From Microdochium bolleyi (lineage: Eukaryota; Ascomycota; Sordariomycetes; Xylariales; Microdochiaceae), in the NCBI GenBank assembly GCA_001566295.1, contig KQ964252.1, forward strand, positions 1,116,001 through 1,180,000: a DNA stretch of 64,000 bases, given 5' to 3'. The notes below the pieces were generated by a model that was not told the DNA's origin, searched no databases, and saw nothing but the letters and a program-made list of their open reading frames with translations. A program made the translations under genes and the position numbers. Shown here piece by piece: positions 32,732 to 43,174 of this stretch. How positions within the stretch are numbered: the first letter of the stretch is position 1; every line of letters begins with the position of its first letter.

Positions 32732-33766
32732 AGCAGCCGGACGACTTGTGAAAAGACGGGAATGAGACCTCGAAGCTCTGCAGAGCTACGTGTAACTGTA
32801 CAATAGGAGTTCTGGCGAATGCATTGCGACCCGCTGCTTAATGTCACGATTTACAAACACTACAAAGAAAAGCTTGACGTGCGAGGCAATTCCCTCAAGA
32901 TGGCTCGGCTCACCGCCGAACGCCACGCGGTTTTGACATCTCGATCTCAGGCAATGGTACATGTTCGTAGCAGTGCCGGAGGTATTGTCCGGGCCAGACC
33001 CACGAACCCCACAGGGCACCAAAGCCGCAGCCCGCGTCTGCAGCTTGCCATCACCGCGGACAGGGGTGCTTTGTCGAGAAGTGTTATTTTCGCACTCAAC
33101 CACTACAACCACAACTTCTTCGCTCAGTGACTACAAACATGTCATGTTCGATACTTTGCCAAGATTCGACTCCTCCCTAAGAACCCCTCCCTCGAACAAT
33201 ACGGGAGTAGGCTGAGTCTTGTCCAGCTGTTTGTCAGTCTTCACAAGGATCCCTGGACCCACAAGCACCTGGACCCCTGAAGTGCCCAGCGAACCTGAGT
33301 CACTGCCGGAGGCCCAGAACCACGCGGGGACAACCAATGTCAGTCACAGCTTACACTGAGCCTCAACCACTGCCGCGACGGCTTTCCCCGTGTAGCAGAC
33401 TTCTAGTCACCCCGGGGTCTCAGGAGGTCCCTGATACCTCGTCACAACGGCCATGCTTTAGACCTCATGCATCATATCCCTACGGTGTGATGAGTACGCG
33501 TACCCTTGGCGGCAGAAGCAAGGCTTTTCCTCGATTTTGGTGCATGTCTCCGTGAAGAAATTTCAATGTCCAAGTGACTCATGGCCGGGCTTCTCCAAAC
33601 TCGTATACATGGCCACGTTAAGTGTAAGGCCACTTTGGTGGCAAGAGATGGCGAGTACAAGATAGATCAAAAGATCCTCATCCTTGAGCCTCGTATTATT
33701 CCGTCAGGGAGATATCCAAGACACCAGGTCTCACGGACTAGAGCAAACACGAACCAGACCACCAGC
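32732..33766. other. 1-kb intergenic region
   Basis: It holds the 3' UTR of the LEA-like gene and the upstream region of the Rei1-like gene. An in-frame ATG at 33581 would add 62 residues to the next gene, but that stretch has no domain character. Confidence 0.45.
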
Positions 33767-34809
33767 ATGGACACATCACCCACGAGCTCGGCGGCGACGC
33801 CACAGAGCCCTGAAGGACAACCGCTCCGCGATGTTGGCATGACCGGCAGCTCAACGCCCAGCTGCCAGCAAGAGTCCCCAGACACATCAGATCCGGCCGC
33901 AGTGCCGCAGTTCTCGCCCGCAGCCTGCCTCTTCTGCACCACCAGATCCATCGATACGGCCGCGAATCTGTCCCACATGCGAAGAGCCCACGGCCTCCTG
34001 GTCCCCTCGCCGGAGCACCTGGTCGTGGACGTCGAGACCCTGCTCGGCTACCTGCACGTCGTCATCTTCGAGCTGGGAGAGTGCATAGTGTGCCACACGG
34101 CGCGGCGGACGCCGGCGGCCGTGCAGCAGCACATGCGCGGCAAGGGCCACTGCCGGATCGATCTCGAGTCCGAGGGCGCCGAGATGTTGGAGTTCTATGA
34201 TCTAGGTAATGGCGACGAGGATGGAGGCTCGTTGTCGTCGTCATCGCTGTCGCCCTCGCGTGATGCACGGTTACAAAAGGTGGACTGGCGAGGTGAGGAT
34301 ACAGAACGGTGAGTTAGTCCTATATGACCTGCTGTATTGTGGCAGGGCAAACGGGACTGATTGGAAATTTATACGAGAGCCGCAGGTCTAGAATGGCGTT
34401 GTCGTCGGGAAGAGCCGCGCTTCCACGGACAGCGCATATCAACGGCCGTTACCCACGGACGGCGGAGGGCCCCCTGCCCTCGACGACAACATCCGGTCAG
34501 CGGCATGAATCCGTGACCGCAAGCTACCACGCCGGAGAAGAAGGAGAAGCCAATGGGACAGTCTCGACACGGCAATCTCGACTCCACCACGCCGTCGAGC
34601 ACCGGCTGTCGAACCTCCGCGCCAGCGACCGCAGCAGCATCGCGCACATGTCACGGCCGGAGCAGCTGTCGACCCTGGCTGTCGCGCAGAGGCAGCTCGA
34701 GCAGTCGCGCAGAGCCGAGCGGCGGGCGCGCGGCCGGCTGGAGCGCATGAACAACAGCACGATGATGAAGCACTTTGTCAGCGACGTGCCCGGGCCGAAA
34801 CTCGGGTGA
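33767..34809 (+). CDS. Rei1/ZNF622-like zinc-finger protein, N-terminally short and divergent
   Basis: Predicted 319 residues from exons 33767-34308 and 34392-34809 (83-nt GTGAGT...TAG intron). The family-defining double finger is present: CLFC...HMRRAH with Cys54, Cys57, His70 and His75, then a VDVETLLGYL linker. The second finger is CIVC...QHMRGKGHC with Cys106, Cys109, His122 and His128. The linker and the GKGHC ending match the ZNF622/Rei1/Reh1 type-2 finger. Across the intron, LSSGRAALPRTAHINGRYPR sits where Rei1 has its PSG-R-x-GHRS...RYYRQ block. The C-terminus keeps a basic helix and NNSTMMKHFVSD. Missing is the first Rei1 finger that begins the canonical protein (about 400-550 residues). 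Canonical Rei1 recycles Arx1 from 60S pre-ribosomes in the cytoplasm; whether this copy does is unclear. It may be a paralog or a partly decayed copy. Confidence 0.72.
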
Positions 34810-35482
34810 TTTGGCTGATTGATTTCCGGGGGGGAGGGCGGCTCGAAGATTCCCAGTCGGATACTTGGCACTACTTAAGTCGTTGCTGTTAAGGAGCACC
34901 CGGACCGGGTAGCGGCCTACGCGCCCCTCGGCATGCCGTGTTGCTGCCTCGAGAGTTATGCCAACCCCGTGCGAAGGCAGGCAGACCCTGTCACCAGTAG
35001 CCTCATTTTAGGTTTGGAATTGCGTGGCAGTTTTTGAAGACGGCTCGTCCCGGGCGGCCCCAGCTTCCCCCTTGCTGGAGGCTGTATTATAGTCATTCCC
35101 GCGCGCAACATTTGCCCAGGGCTCGCGACTCATGTTGTGTAACGATCAAGCTTACCCGCGTGATGCATTGTGCGCCTTACTTGCAATCACTTATTACCGA
35201 AATGTGACTACGACGCAATAAGCCTTTTTTGGAGTATTGTTGTTCTCCAGATTGAAGCCGGTGTGTATCACTCGTGAGAGGCCCTCTGTCGAATGACTTC
35301 AGATAATGCTCGATCATCGATCACTCGATGTCGCATAAAACCCTGGAGTCGGTTGTCGCAATGGCACAGGCACCTTTCTCGACCAAAGGAGATCTGATCC
35401 GCAAATTCGTGGTAATCAGTCCCAGACGGCGTCCCGCGACGATCATCAGGGTGCTCGGCGCGCGCCAGTCAGTCAAGAAGCA
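34810..35482. other. Intergenic, acyltransferase upstream region
   Basis: No gene seen. The 100 bases before the next start contain repeated CGAT(C) motifs near 35308-35332; their meaning is unknown. Confidence 0.45.
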
Positions 35483-37084
35483 ATGGCTTCGATGTGGAAC
35501 CACTTCTCGCCGCGGGTCTACGTTGGCCTGGCCCTCTGCTTCCCATTCGACGACAGCGGCGACAACCGAGTCCGAGCAGAGAGACACATCCGCGAGTCCC
35601 TGGACCGGCTCGCACGAGCTCGGCCACACCTCACTGATCGTCTACACGTCGACTCTCACGGCTTCGTCACCTCAAGGAGGTGCCCGGATCTGGGCATCCC
35701 CTTGGATGTACTCCCTCACGACCAGATCACCTTGGGCAACTACACAAAGAAGAACGATGATGCGGGGGACGACTACAATGAACACAAGCGAGCCGGCTTC
35801 CCTCCACGCCTCTTCGTCGACAGCAAGTACAGTCTCTGTGGCGCTCTAAGCGAGCGAGCCGCCGAGGCTGTCCCGGTCGCCAGAGTCGGCCTCAAGTTCG
35901 TCAGGAATGGTCTTTACCTCGTGCTCCACTTGCACCACTCGATGTTCGACGGCTGCTCGATAAGCACGTTCGTGGAGTGCTTCGCGGCGCATACGCGGCA
36001 GGAGCAGATGCCGACCGTGGAGTATCCGCCCGAGCAGCTCTTCCCGGATCCTCCGGCGGTGAGGACAAGTCGATACGTCGCCGCGCAGAGCCATGGCCAC
36101 GAGGGAATCACGCCGGACGAGCAAGTCCAGCAGGTGGACTTTGCGTGCTCCTTGAGCCAGTGTCCCGAGTACACCATCCTGGCAGACAGGTCTGGGCCGA
36201 CGCAGCCCAAGCTGGACCCTCGCGCTGCCGTGTCACTGGAGCAGATCCCGAGGACGGGCAAGATCTTTGTGTTCCGCAACGACCGGCTCCGGGTCCTCCA
36301 GCAGAGCATCAGGGACGAGCTGGGCACCGCGGAGAAGATGCCATCGGCTTACACGGCCCTGGCTGCTCTGACCTGGGCGCACGCCGCGAGGGCTCGCATC
36401 AGGCACGAGAGCTACTTACCCCCGACCACGACCTACCTCGACCGCGCCAGCCAAGACAGCACTGACGACCAGGACACCTCTACGACAGTGTCCCTCTGGA
36501 ACTGCTACAACTGCAGACCACACATGAACAACCAGCACCGGCACCAGCACCAGCACCACCACCCCGTACAACCAGCAGAGTCCATCGGCACCGCGGTCCT
36601 CCCCCTCGTCACGAAGCTCCCGTCCGCCGCCGTGCTCGCGGCCTGCGGCAGCAAAGGAGCCCTCGCGCGGCGCCTGGTCCCGCACATCCAGAGCACCATC
36701 GGCGGCGTGGACGGCGCGTACATCCGGAGGCGCCAGCGCGCGATGGACGCGAGCCCGGACCCGCGGCTCGTGGGCGTCGACTACGACCCCCGCGACCCGG
36801 CGGTGCTGCACTTCAACACGTGGCGGCACTTTGCGGGCGCGGATCAGGCGTGGGATATCCCCGGTGTCGGCGCCCAGGTGCAGATGCAGGAACAGGCGCA
36901 GGGGCGGCAGGCAGACGCGGTACGGAGGGTGCACGGGGAGTGGAACCTGGGGACGGCGCTGGTGCTGCCCGCGAAGAAGGGTGCGGAGGTGCAGGAGCTG
37001 TTTGTCAGTCTCTCCGAGGACGCGATGATGGCGCTGTGCGAGGACGAGGAGTGGATGGGTTGGGTTGATCGGGTGGTCGGCTGA
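35483..37084 (+). CDS. BAHD/trichothecene-type acyltransferase (transferase family)
   Basis: 533 residues in one exon. The sequence has the two-lobed CoA-dependent acyltransferase layout of PF02458-like fungal enzymes. The catalytic HxxxDG motif is intact as HHSMFDG (His152, Asp156, Gly157), preceded by GLYLVLHLH. The expected second motif DFGWG near the C-terminus is not recognisable; the corresponding stretch reads AWDIPGVG (near residue 460). Residues 351-367 are a His/Gln/Asn-rich insertion. Family members transfer acetyl or longer acyl groups from CoA to alcohols or amines in secondary metabolism or detoxification. The substrate is not predictable. A P450 lies 3.6 kb downstream on the same strand with a lipid phosphatase between. 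No intron was needed to keep the frame. Confidence 0.75.
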   Translation: MASMWNHFSPRVYVGLALCFPFDDSGDNRVRAERHIRESLDRLARARPHLTDRLHVDSHGFVTSRRCPDLGIPLDVLPHDQITLGNYTKKNDDAGDDYNEHKRAGFPPRLFVDSKYSLCGALSERAAEAVPVARVGLKFVRNGLYLVLHLHHSMFDGCSISTFVECFAAHTRQEQMPTVEYPPEQLFPDPPAVRTSRYVAAQSHGHEGITPDEQVQQVDFACSLSQCPEYTILADRSGPTQPKLDPRAAVSLEQIPRTGKIFVFRNDRLRVLQQSIRDELGTAEKMPSAYTALAALTWAHAARARIRHESYLPPTTTYLDRASQDSTDDQDTSTTVSLWNCYNCRPHMNNQHRHQHQHHHPVQPAESIGTAVLPLVTKLPSAAVLAACGSKGALARRLVPHIQSTIGGVDGAYIRRRQRAMDASPDPRLVGVDYDPRDPAVLHFNTWRHFAGADQAWDIPGVGAQVQMQEQAQGRQADAVRRVHGEWNLGTALVLPAKKGAEVQELFVSLSEDAMMALCEDEEWMGWVDRVVG

Positions 37085-38240
37085 TCCGAGGTTGTGTGGG
37101 AGACGTCGTCTGGGTCTCATGCAACCAAGTGCCTGGGGTCAGGTATTGCCAATCTGTGAGCCCAGAGAGGGTGGCAGAATGTCTTGATTTGAGGCAGAAT
37201 GCCTCCGATAGCATAGCGATGAATTTGGTCGATTTGACTATCCTAGGGATGGTGACGAATTAAGCTTAATAAACCGAATACACGAGGGCGGTACAAGAAG
37301 TAATGGATGCGGCCATAAATTCGAATCTGCTCATAGAAGGCAGCCTCCTATTGAGTAGCGACGACGTGCAATAATGCACAATCCATGTCATTTCTTACAC
37401 TCGCCGCCATGTCAGGAGGATAGTGTTGGCGCATCTCCCTCGGAGAAGTCAATCTCAGAGGACCTCAGGGTTTCCTCCTTAAGGTACGCTAGTTTACTTG
37501 CTGAATCCTGTCGAGAATCAGGTTCCGGGGTCTCCCAGGGTAGCCGCGTGTTGTTTGAGGATCCCTGGTGATGATACCCAGGACCAAATCAGATGGAGAA
37601 ACAATCGCGATCGTAGCTTGGCAGGCTCTGGACATCTAATCAAAATGCATGCATGGCCTGGGGAGCCGGAGCATATCGCCCTCGGCTAGCTTGTGCTCAC
37701 TGTCGACGTGATTGTGAAACAAGGAGCCACACGCGAAGCTGCCCTGTTTGCGTGCAACCCAATGACGTTGGGCGAGGGTCGCTACAGAGACGGTTACGTG
37801 CGCCAAGCAAGCCACGCTGCAAGGGTTGGGCCCGTCTGCACGCACGCCAAGCCCTACAAGCCAGCACAAGCCTTAATCCAAGGTGCGTTGGAGTCGAGGA
37901 CGAGGTTGTGTTTTGTCTGCTGGATGTTGCAGCACGTGCCGCCGCCCAAACCTGGATACTGGGGCTGGCAACATGACGTCGTGTGCCCTGGTGCCATGGG
38001 ACAGTCAGGACTCCCCCGTGAGAGCCTGATCGCCAGAGTGACCCCTCGGCTGTCCTTAAAAGGTGGTTCTCCCCCGGCTGTCGTGGAATAAGGTTGTGGG
38101 TCCCGATCTGTGGCTGTTCCTTCCTCGACACTGCGACTCAGTACCTCGAGGGACTCGACACCCCGCCAGCTCTTGTGACCAGCTGCACCGAGCACTCTAT
38201 CCAGGCCACAGCACCCAGCTTCACAACCTCATCACCAGAC
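37085..38240. other. 1.2-kb intergenic region
   Basis: Nothing recognised. Small frames around 37.6-38.1 kb overlap on both strands without domains. The last 150 bases are CA/CT-rich, as in a fungal 5' leader. Confidence 0.45.
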
Positions 38241-39556
38241 ATGGGCTTCTTCAACCGCCGGAGGGACGCCCCTCGCCAGCCCCGCGCTGCCGCTCCGCGC
38301 AACAAGTCCCGGGCTGGCCTCTTCCGATCGCCAGAGCCCTACACCATGGAGCGCCGCCCTCCTTTTGGACAGTAAGATGAATCGATCCCAACAGTGCCAA
38401 TCCCCGGAAGCTGACTCCATCCTCAAGGTGGCTCAAGGTCTCATGGCTGGACATCCTGACCATCATCATCCTCCTCATCATCAGCTTTCTGGTAAGCCAC
38501 CCAACAGGACTCTCACGACCCACGGGACTCCCCGCTCACAAGACTGACACCCTCGGTTAGGTCTACCGTGCTCCTTCGCCCGGCACCCGCACTTTTCCTC
38601 TGGCCATCAACAGCAACGGAGAGCCTTCCAACCGCGGTGAAGTCGTCTATCCGCAGTTCGCCTACCCCGACCGGGGCCAGATCATCGCCTCGTGGCTCGA
38701 CGCCCTGCTCGCCGTCGCCATCCCCATCGTTGCCATCCTGCTCATGAACCTGATCCGCATCCGGAGCTTCTGGGACATCAACAACGGGATCTTCGGCGTC
38801 CTCTACGCCATCGTCCCTTCGTCCTGCTTCCAAGTCATGATCAAGTGGCTGATCGGCGGGCTCCGGCCAAACTTCTACGACATCTGCAAGCCCGACCTCG
38901 AGCTCGCTGCGCAGCAGATGCACAACACCACGGGGCTCAACGGCGTCGGCTACCAGCAGTACATGTTCACCGACGAGATCTGCACGTCAGACAACAAGGA
39001 CGCCATCAAGAACGCGCTCCAGAGCTTCCCCAGCGGCCACTCGACCACAATCTTCGCCGGCATGGTCTTCCTGTACTTGTATTTGAATGCCAAGTTCAAG
39101 GTCTGGGCCAACTACCACCCTTCGCTGTGGAAGTTGGTCCTCGTGTACCTGCCGATCCTCGGAGCATGTCTCATCGTGGGCTCGCTCACGGTCGACCAGA
39201 CGCACAACTGGTACGACATCCTTGCTGGAGCCACGATCGGAACCGTCTTTGCCTTCTCTGCTTACCGCATGGTGTACGGCTCCGTCTGGGACTACCGCAC
39301 GAACCACATTCCCCTGAACAGACACTCGCCGTTCATCTACAGCGATGGTTGCGAGGGCTCGGACATGACGTTCACCAAGAAGGCCGGCTGGCGAGCCGGT
39401 AGCCTGCGTGGTGGCCGTAAGACTTCTTCCCCTGGAGGCAGGACGTACGTCGACGGCCCTGCGGATGTGAACAGGCATGGCAGCACGAGGGGTCACAGTG
39501 TCAGGCACCCCCATCGCAGCCGCAGCCCTCGCGTTCGCGGCGACGATATGGTGTAG
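38241..39556 (+). CDS. PAP2-family lipid phosphate phosphatase (Dpp1/Lpp1-like)
   Basis: Predicted 396 residues from exons 38241-38371, 38428-38491 and 38561-39556. The 64-nt middle exon supplies WLKVSWLDILTIIILLIISFL, the first transmembrane helix. Motif 1 is KWLIGGLRP (Lys160, Arg167, Pro168) and motif 2 is SFPSGHS (222-225). Motif 3 ends in HNWYD (nucleophile-relay His280, Asp284), but the Arg of the classic SRx5HxxxD is Leu274 in this protein (SLTVDQTH). About six helices are present; the last 90 residues are Arg/Gly/Ser-rich and cytosolic. The family dephosphorylates phosphatidate, diacylglycerol pyrophosphate and lysophosphatidate at ER, vacuole or Golgi membranes. The missing Arg could be normal for this subfamily or could alter activity. 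Confidence 0.87.
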
Positions 39557-40702
39557 GGTGCTCATAGTTCGGTGACCGGTGGAGTGCAGGTAGACCAAGA
39601 CTTCTTCATTGGACACACACCTGGTCATCATGATGGCGTTGTGGCGTTTGAATCAATAACAAATAGCAGATCACATATCTCAGCAGGCGAATGATTAACT
39701 TGTATAATATCAATTGTAGGAATCTGCGTTTGACCGTTGACTCTTTACTGCGATGTCGCCTGGCCATGTGCGTGACCTCTCCAAGCATTATTCCACCTTC
39801 TGGAAAGATTGCGGACCGGTTTGTGTTTGTCGATCCCCACTGTTTCTATGGTCTGCAAGTTGTGCTGTCGACCAGACAAATACCCTATTCTCTGTGTTGA
39901 TGATTCGAATAAGTATAATAATAGTAATAATACAAGGCTAGCGGCAGTGACGTGAAAAGGGTTGTTTCCCTGTACCCTTGCTTGATTCGCGGTTGCCAAA
40001 CCGCATGGCACGCCAACTCCTGGCTCCGGACCCGACGGGCGGTCCGAGAAGTTGCAGTCAGAATGCGAGCGCTTCGAGAATCGTACGCTTTTCCACAGCT
40101 CGGAAAGACTGCTTCCAGGAAGCTAATGAGCGGAAACTAAACCCAAAGGGGGATCCCTGCCTCGGACGTTATCCAGAATGGCGGATTTGTATGGCGGGTT
40201 CGCAACAACCCCTCCCGCCAAAAGCTCGTCAGTCAGCCCTAAGCTTGGGAGCGGCAGGCGGGCGGAGAGAGAGAACGGCCGGGCTGCCGGTTCTGGGAAC
40301 GAGCCCATTGGGGGAAATACCCGCTGCCCCAATAGGACATTGAACCTTTTGGGGGACCGGAGGACAGCAGCTTGCAGCTCGCCTGGTCCCCACATTGACA
40401 CGGACTTGCCTGCCGCCGTGGACCCTGGATCTAATTCCCACTTGGGCAGTCCGTCCAGAGCACACATCCTGCACACCACGACCCGTCGACTATCTCTCCC
40501 AGGACAGCTTCGCTCCTCCGGGCTTTCTTCTCCTCTCCTCTCTCCAGACTTGAGACCAGAGGAAGGTAATCAGTCCAAGACATAGAAAACTCTACCTCTC
40601 TGCTGCCTCGCCACCCTTGGGCTCAGCTCTGTGCATTGCCTTGCAGCCCACCACCTGGAGAGATCTCGATCTGAGCTCCCGTCTGCACACCACCCACAAG
40701 CA
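39557..40702. other. 1.1-kb intergenic region upstream of the P450
   Basis: No gene seen. The frame at 40178-40585 lacks any domain. The 200 bases before the P450 start are CT-rich, as expected of a leader. Confidence 0.45.
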
Positions 40703-42780
40703 ATGGCTCTCCTCGAGGGCTCCGGCGTCCGCCTCCTGGTCCGGGGGCTCGCCGCCCTCTTCGGCATCGCTGTCGTCCGCTACTTCTACGGGGGATACAC
40801 GGACAGAAAGAGGATACAGCAGTTCAAGGCCCAGGGCATAGTAAGTTCCGGCTCGGGCAGTCCAATCCTGCATATCAACTTGCAGAACCCCATCCACTGA
40901 CATCACCGCTCTTGCCCTGCCCGCCTCACAGCCTGTGCTGCCACACTCATGGCTCTGGGGCCACCTCAAGGTCATGGGCGACTTCCGCGCCGTCTCCCCG
41001 AGTGACACCAACATGTACGAGTTCCACAGGTGGCTCAAGGCAAACATGTCGACGTATTTCCCCGGCGAGACCCAGATGCCCCCCGTCGTCTACCTCGATC
41101 TGTGGCCCTTCACGGGCGGCATGGCCCTTGTCACCGACGCCGACATGATCCCCCAGTTCATGCAGAAGCCCGACCTGCCAAAGTACTACATGGTCGAGGA
41201 CTTCCTCAAGCCCCTGACCGGCGGCAGGGACATTGTCAGCATCTCGGGCCCCGTCTGGAAGCTCTGGCGCACCCGCTTCAACCCCAGCTTCGCGCCCCGC
41301 AGGGTCCTCGCGCTGCTCCCGGAGCTCATGGAGGAGGTCGAGGTCTTTGTCGACCTGCTCCGCCAGAAGGCCGGCCGCTCCACGGCGCACGGCAACGCGT
41401 GGGGCGAGATGTTCCAGCTCCACGAGAAGACGGTCAACCTGACCTTTGACGTCATCCTCCGCGCCGCAGTGTAAGTCCCGTTTCCTCCCTCCTTGTGCTT
41501 TTGCCGGGGATTTCCCGTGTCGGCAGCTCACATTGTCCGGTCTCACTAGTGACATCCGCCTGCGCGAGCAGAGCCGCGAGACGCCCAGCCCCCTGATCCA
41601 GGCTATGGCGAGCCAGATCGAGATGATGAGCAAGACGGCCCACGGCTCGCAGTTCTCGCTCGGCATCAAGATGCCCTGGGATCACAAGGTCATTGCGGAC
41701 AACAACCGCGTCATGGCGTCGTATGTCATGCCCCAGATCCTGACCAAGATCAAGGAGGCCGAGGCGCAGATCCAGGGCAACGGACACAGCAGCAGCAGCA
41801 GCAACGACGGTGCCGAGGCCGCCGGTAAGACCGCGACCGACACGGCCATCGCCCTGGCCCTCAAGGACAAAGCCCGGAATGGCGCCGCCAACGGAAAAGG
41901 CAGCAGCAGCAGCAGCAGCGGCAGCAGCGGCTCCTCGCTCGCCGACGACCCAGAGTTCATCGACCTGCTCATCAGCAACCTTAAGGCTTTCCTCTTCGCG
42001 GGCCACGACACGACCGCCAGCACCATCTGCTTCATGGCGCACGAGCTGGCCCGCAAGCCCGAGTGCCTGCGGCGCCTGCGGGACGAGCACGACGCCGTCC
42101 TGGGGCCGGACCCGGCCCGGGCCTCGGCCGTGCTGCGCGAGTCCCCGCACCTCATCTACCAGCTGCCCTACACGACGGCCGTCATCAAGGAGACGCTGCG
42201 CCTGCACCCGCTCGCCGCGACGCTGCGCCGGGCGCCCGAGGACTTCAAGCTCGTCGCGCACCAGAAGTCCGGGGCCGGCAGTGGCAGTAGCGGCGGCGGC
42301 GTGGGCTACCCGCTCGCCGGGTTCGCCGGGTGGCTCTCGGCGCCGCTGGTCGCGGTTGACGAGCGGCACTGGGGCCCGCGTGCGCACGAGTTCCTCCCGG
42401 AGCGCTGGTTCACCACCACCACCACCACCACCGCCGCCGGCGCAGCAGCGGACGAGGCCGGCCCGCTGCGACCCGACGGCGGCAGCGGCAGCAGCGCCGT
42501 CCGCGGCGACGCGTGGGCGCCCTTCTCCATCGGGCCCCGGAACTGCATCGGGATGGAGCTCGCGATGGTCGAGCTGCGGCTCGTGAGCGTGCTGACGGCG
42601 CGCCTGTTCGACATTGAGGAGGACTGGGAGGAGTGGGACCGGTTGCAGGGAGAGAAGGCCACGCCCGGGGACAAGATGCGCGGCGAGAGGCTGTACTGGA
42701 CGGGCAAGGGCACTGTGCATCCCAAGGACGGGATGCCCGTGCACGTGAGGCTCGCGGCGGGGAGGCGAGCGGAGGAGTAG
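40703..42780 (+). CDS. Cytochrome P450 monooxygenase with low-complexity insertions
   Basis: Predicted 635 residues from exons 40703-40840, 40932-41470 and 41550-42780. An N-terminal hydrophobic anchor (about 8-28) places it on the ER. The oxygen-binding I-helix reads AGHDTTAS (376-381 region), the K-helix ETLR (Glu440, Arg443), the PERF-like motif PERW, and the heme loop FSIGPRNCIG with ligand Cys558. Three inserted simple tracts make it about 100 residues longer than usual. These are Ser runs at about 306-310 and 344-355, a Gly/Ser tract near 467-476, and a Thr/Ala/Gly tract near 514-545, just before the heme loop. Several are encoded by AGC, GGC or ACC repeats. Family resemblance is to fungal secondary-metabolism P450s of the sterigmatocystin/aflatoxin-type annotation group, but the substrate is unknown. 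Confidence 0.88.
42412..42432 (+). repeat. (ACC)7 microsatellite in the P450 coding region
   Basis: Seven tandem ACC codons encode a Thr run just after the PERW motif. It lies on an expected surface loop before the heme-binding segment. Confidence 0.75.
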
Positions 42781-43174
42781 TAGTTGTTGGTCTTGTTGCT
42801 CGCCGGGCTTGGATGTGGATGTCGAAGTTGGCCGAGAAGGGCTGGTCTTGAATGTGGACGTTGTTCCTCACAAGGGACCGTACAGACTGGCCGTTGGCAA
42901 CCTGGCAGGTGCCTGTAGTATAGAGAGTACCCTTAAGCATAGGGCTGGGAAACAGCAAACAATTGGCAAAGGCCCATGGCATGAGATCGACAGCTGTCCA
43001 CAGTCGTCACCGTTGAGGTTGTACAAGACCGCTGTGCGTGGCATTCGTGACTTCGACGTCTTGGTAACAGGCCAATTCTGTGAATCATTTCTGTGTGCCC
43101 TTTTTATTCTTTATTTATTTTTTCGCCTCGTTTCTCTGGGCAGGAATTCGTACCGTCACAATTCATGTCCACAA
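42781..43174. other. Convergent 3' flanks
   Basis: These 394 bases separate the ends of the P450 (plus) and the enoyl-CoA hydratase (minus). No gene; a T-rich run near 43100 fits a 3' UTR. Confidence 0.5.

Noticed and set aside
33581..33766. Upstream in-frame ATG extending the Rei1-like protein by 62 residues
   Set aside because: The extension has no zinc finger or other family feature, and the sequence looks like leader DNA. Not excluded without transcript data.
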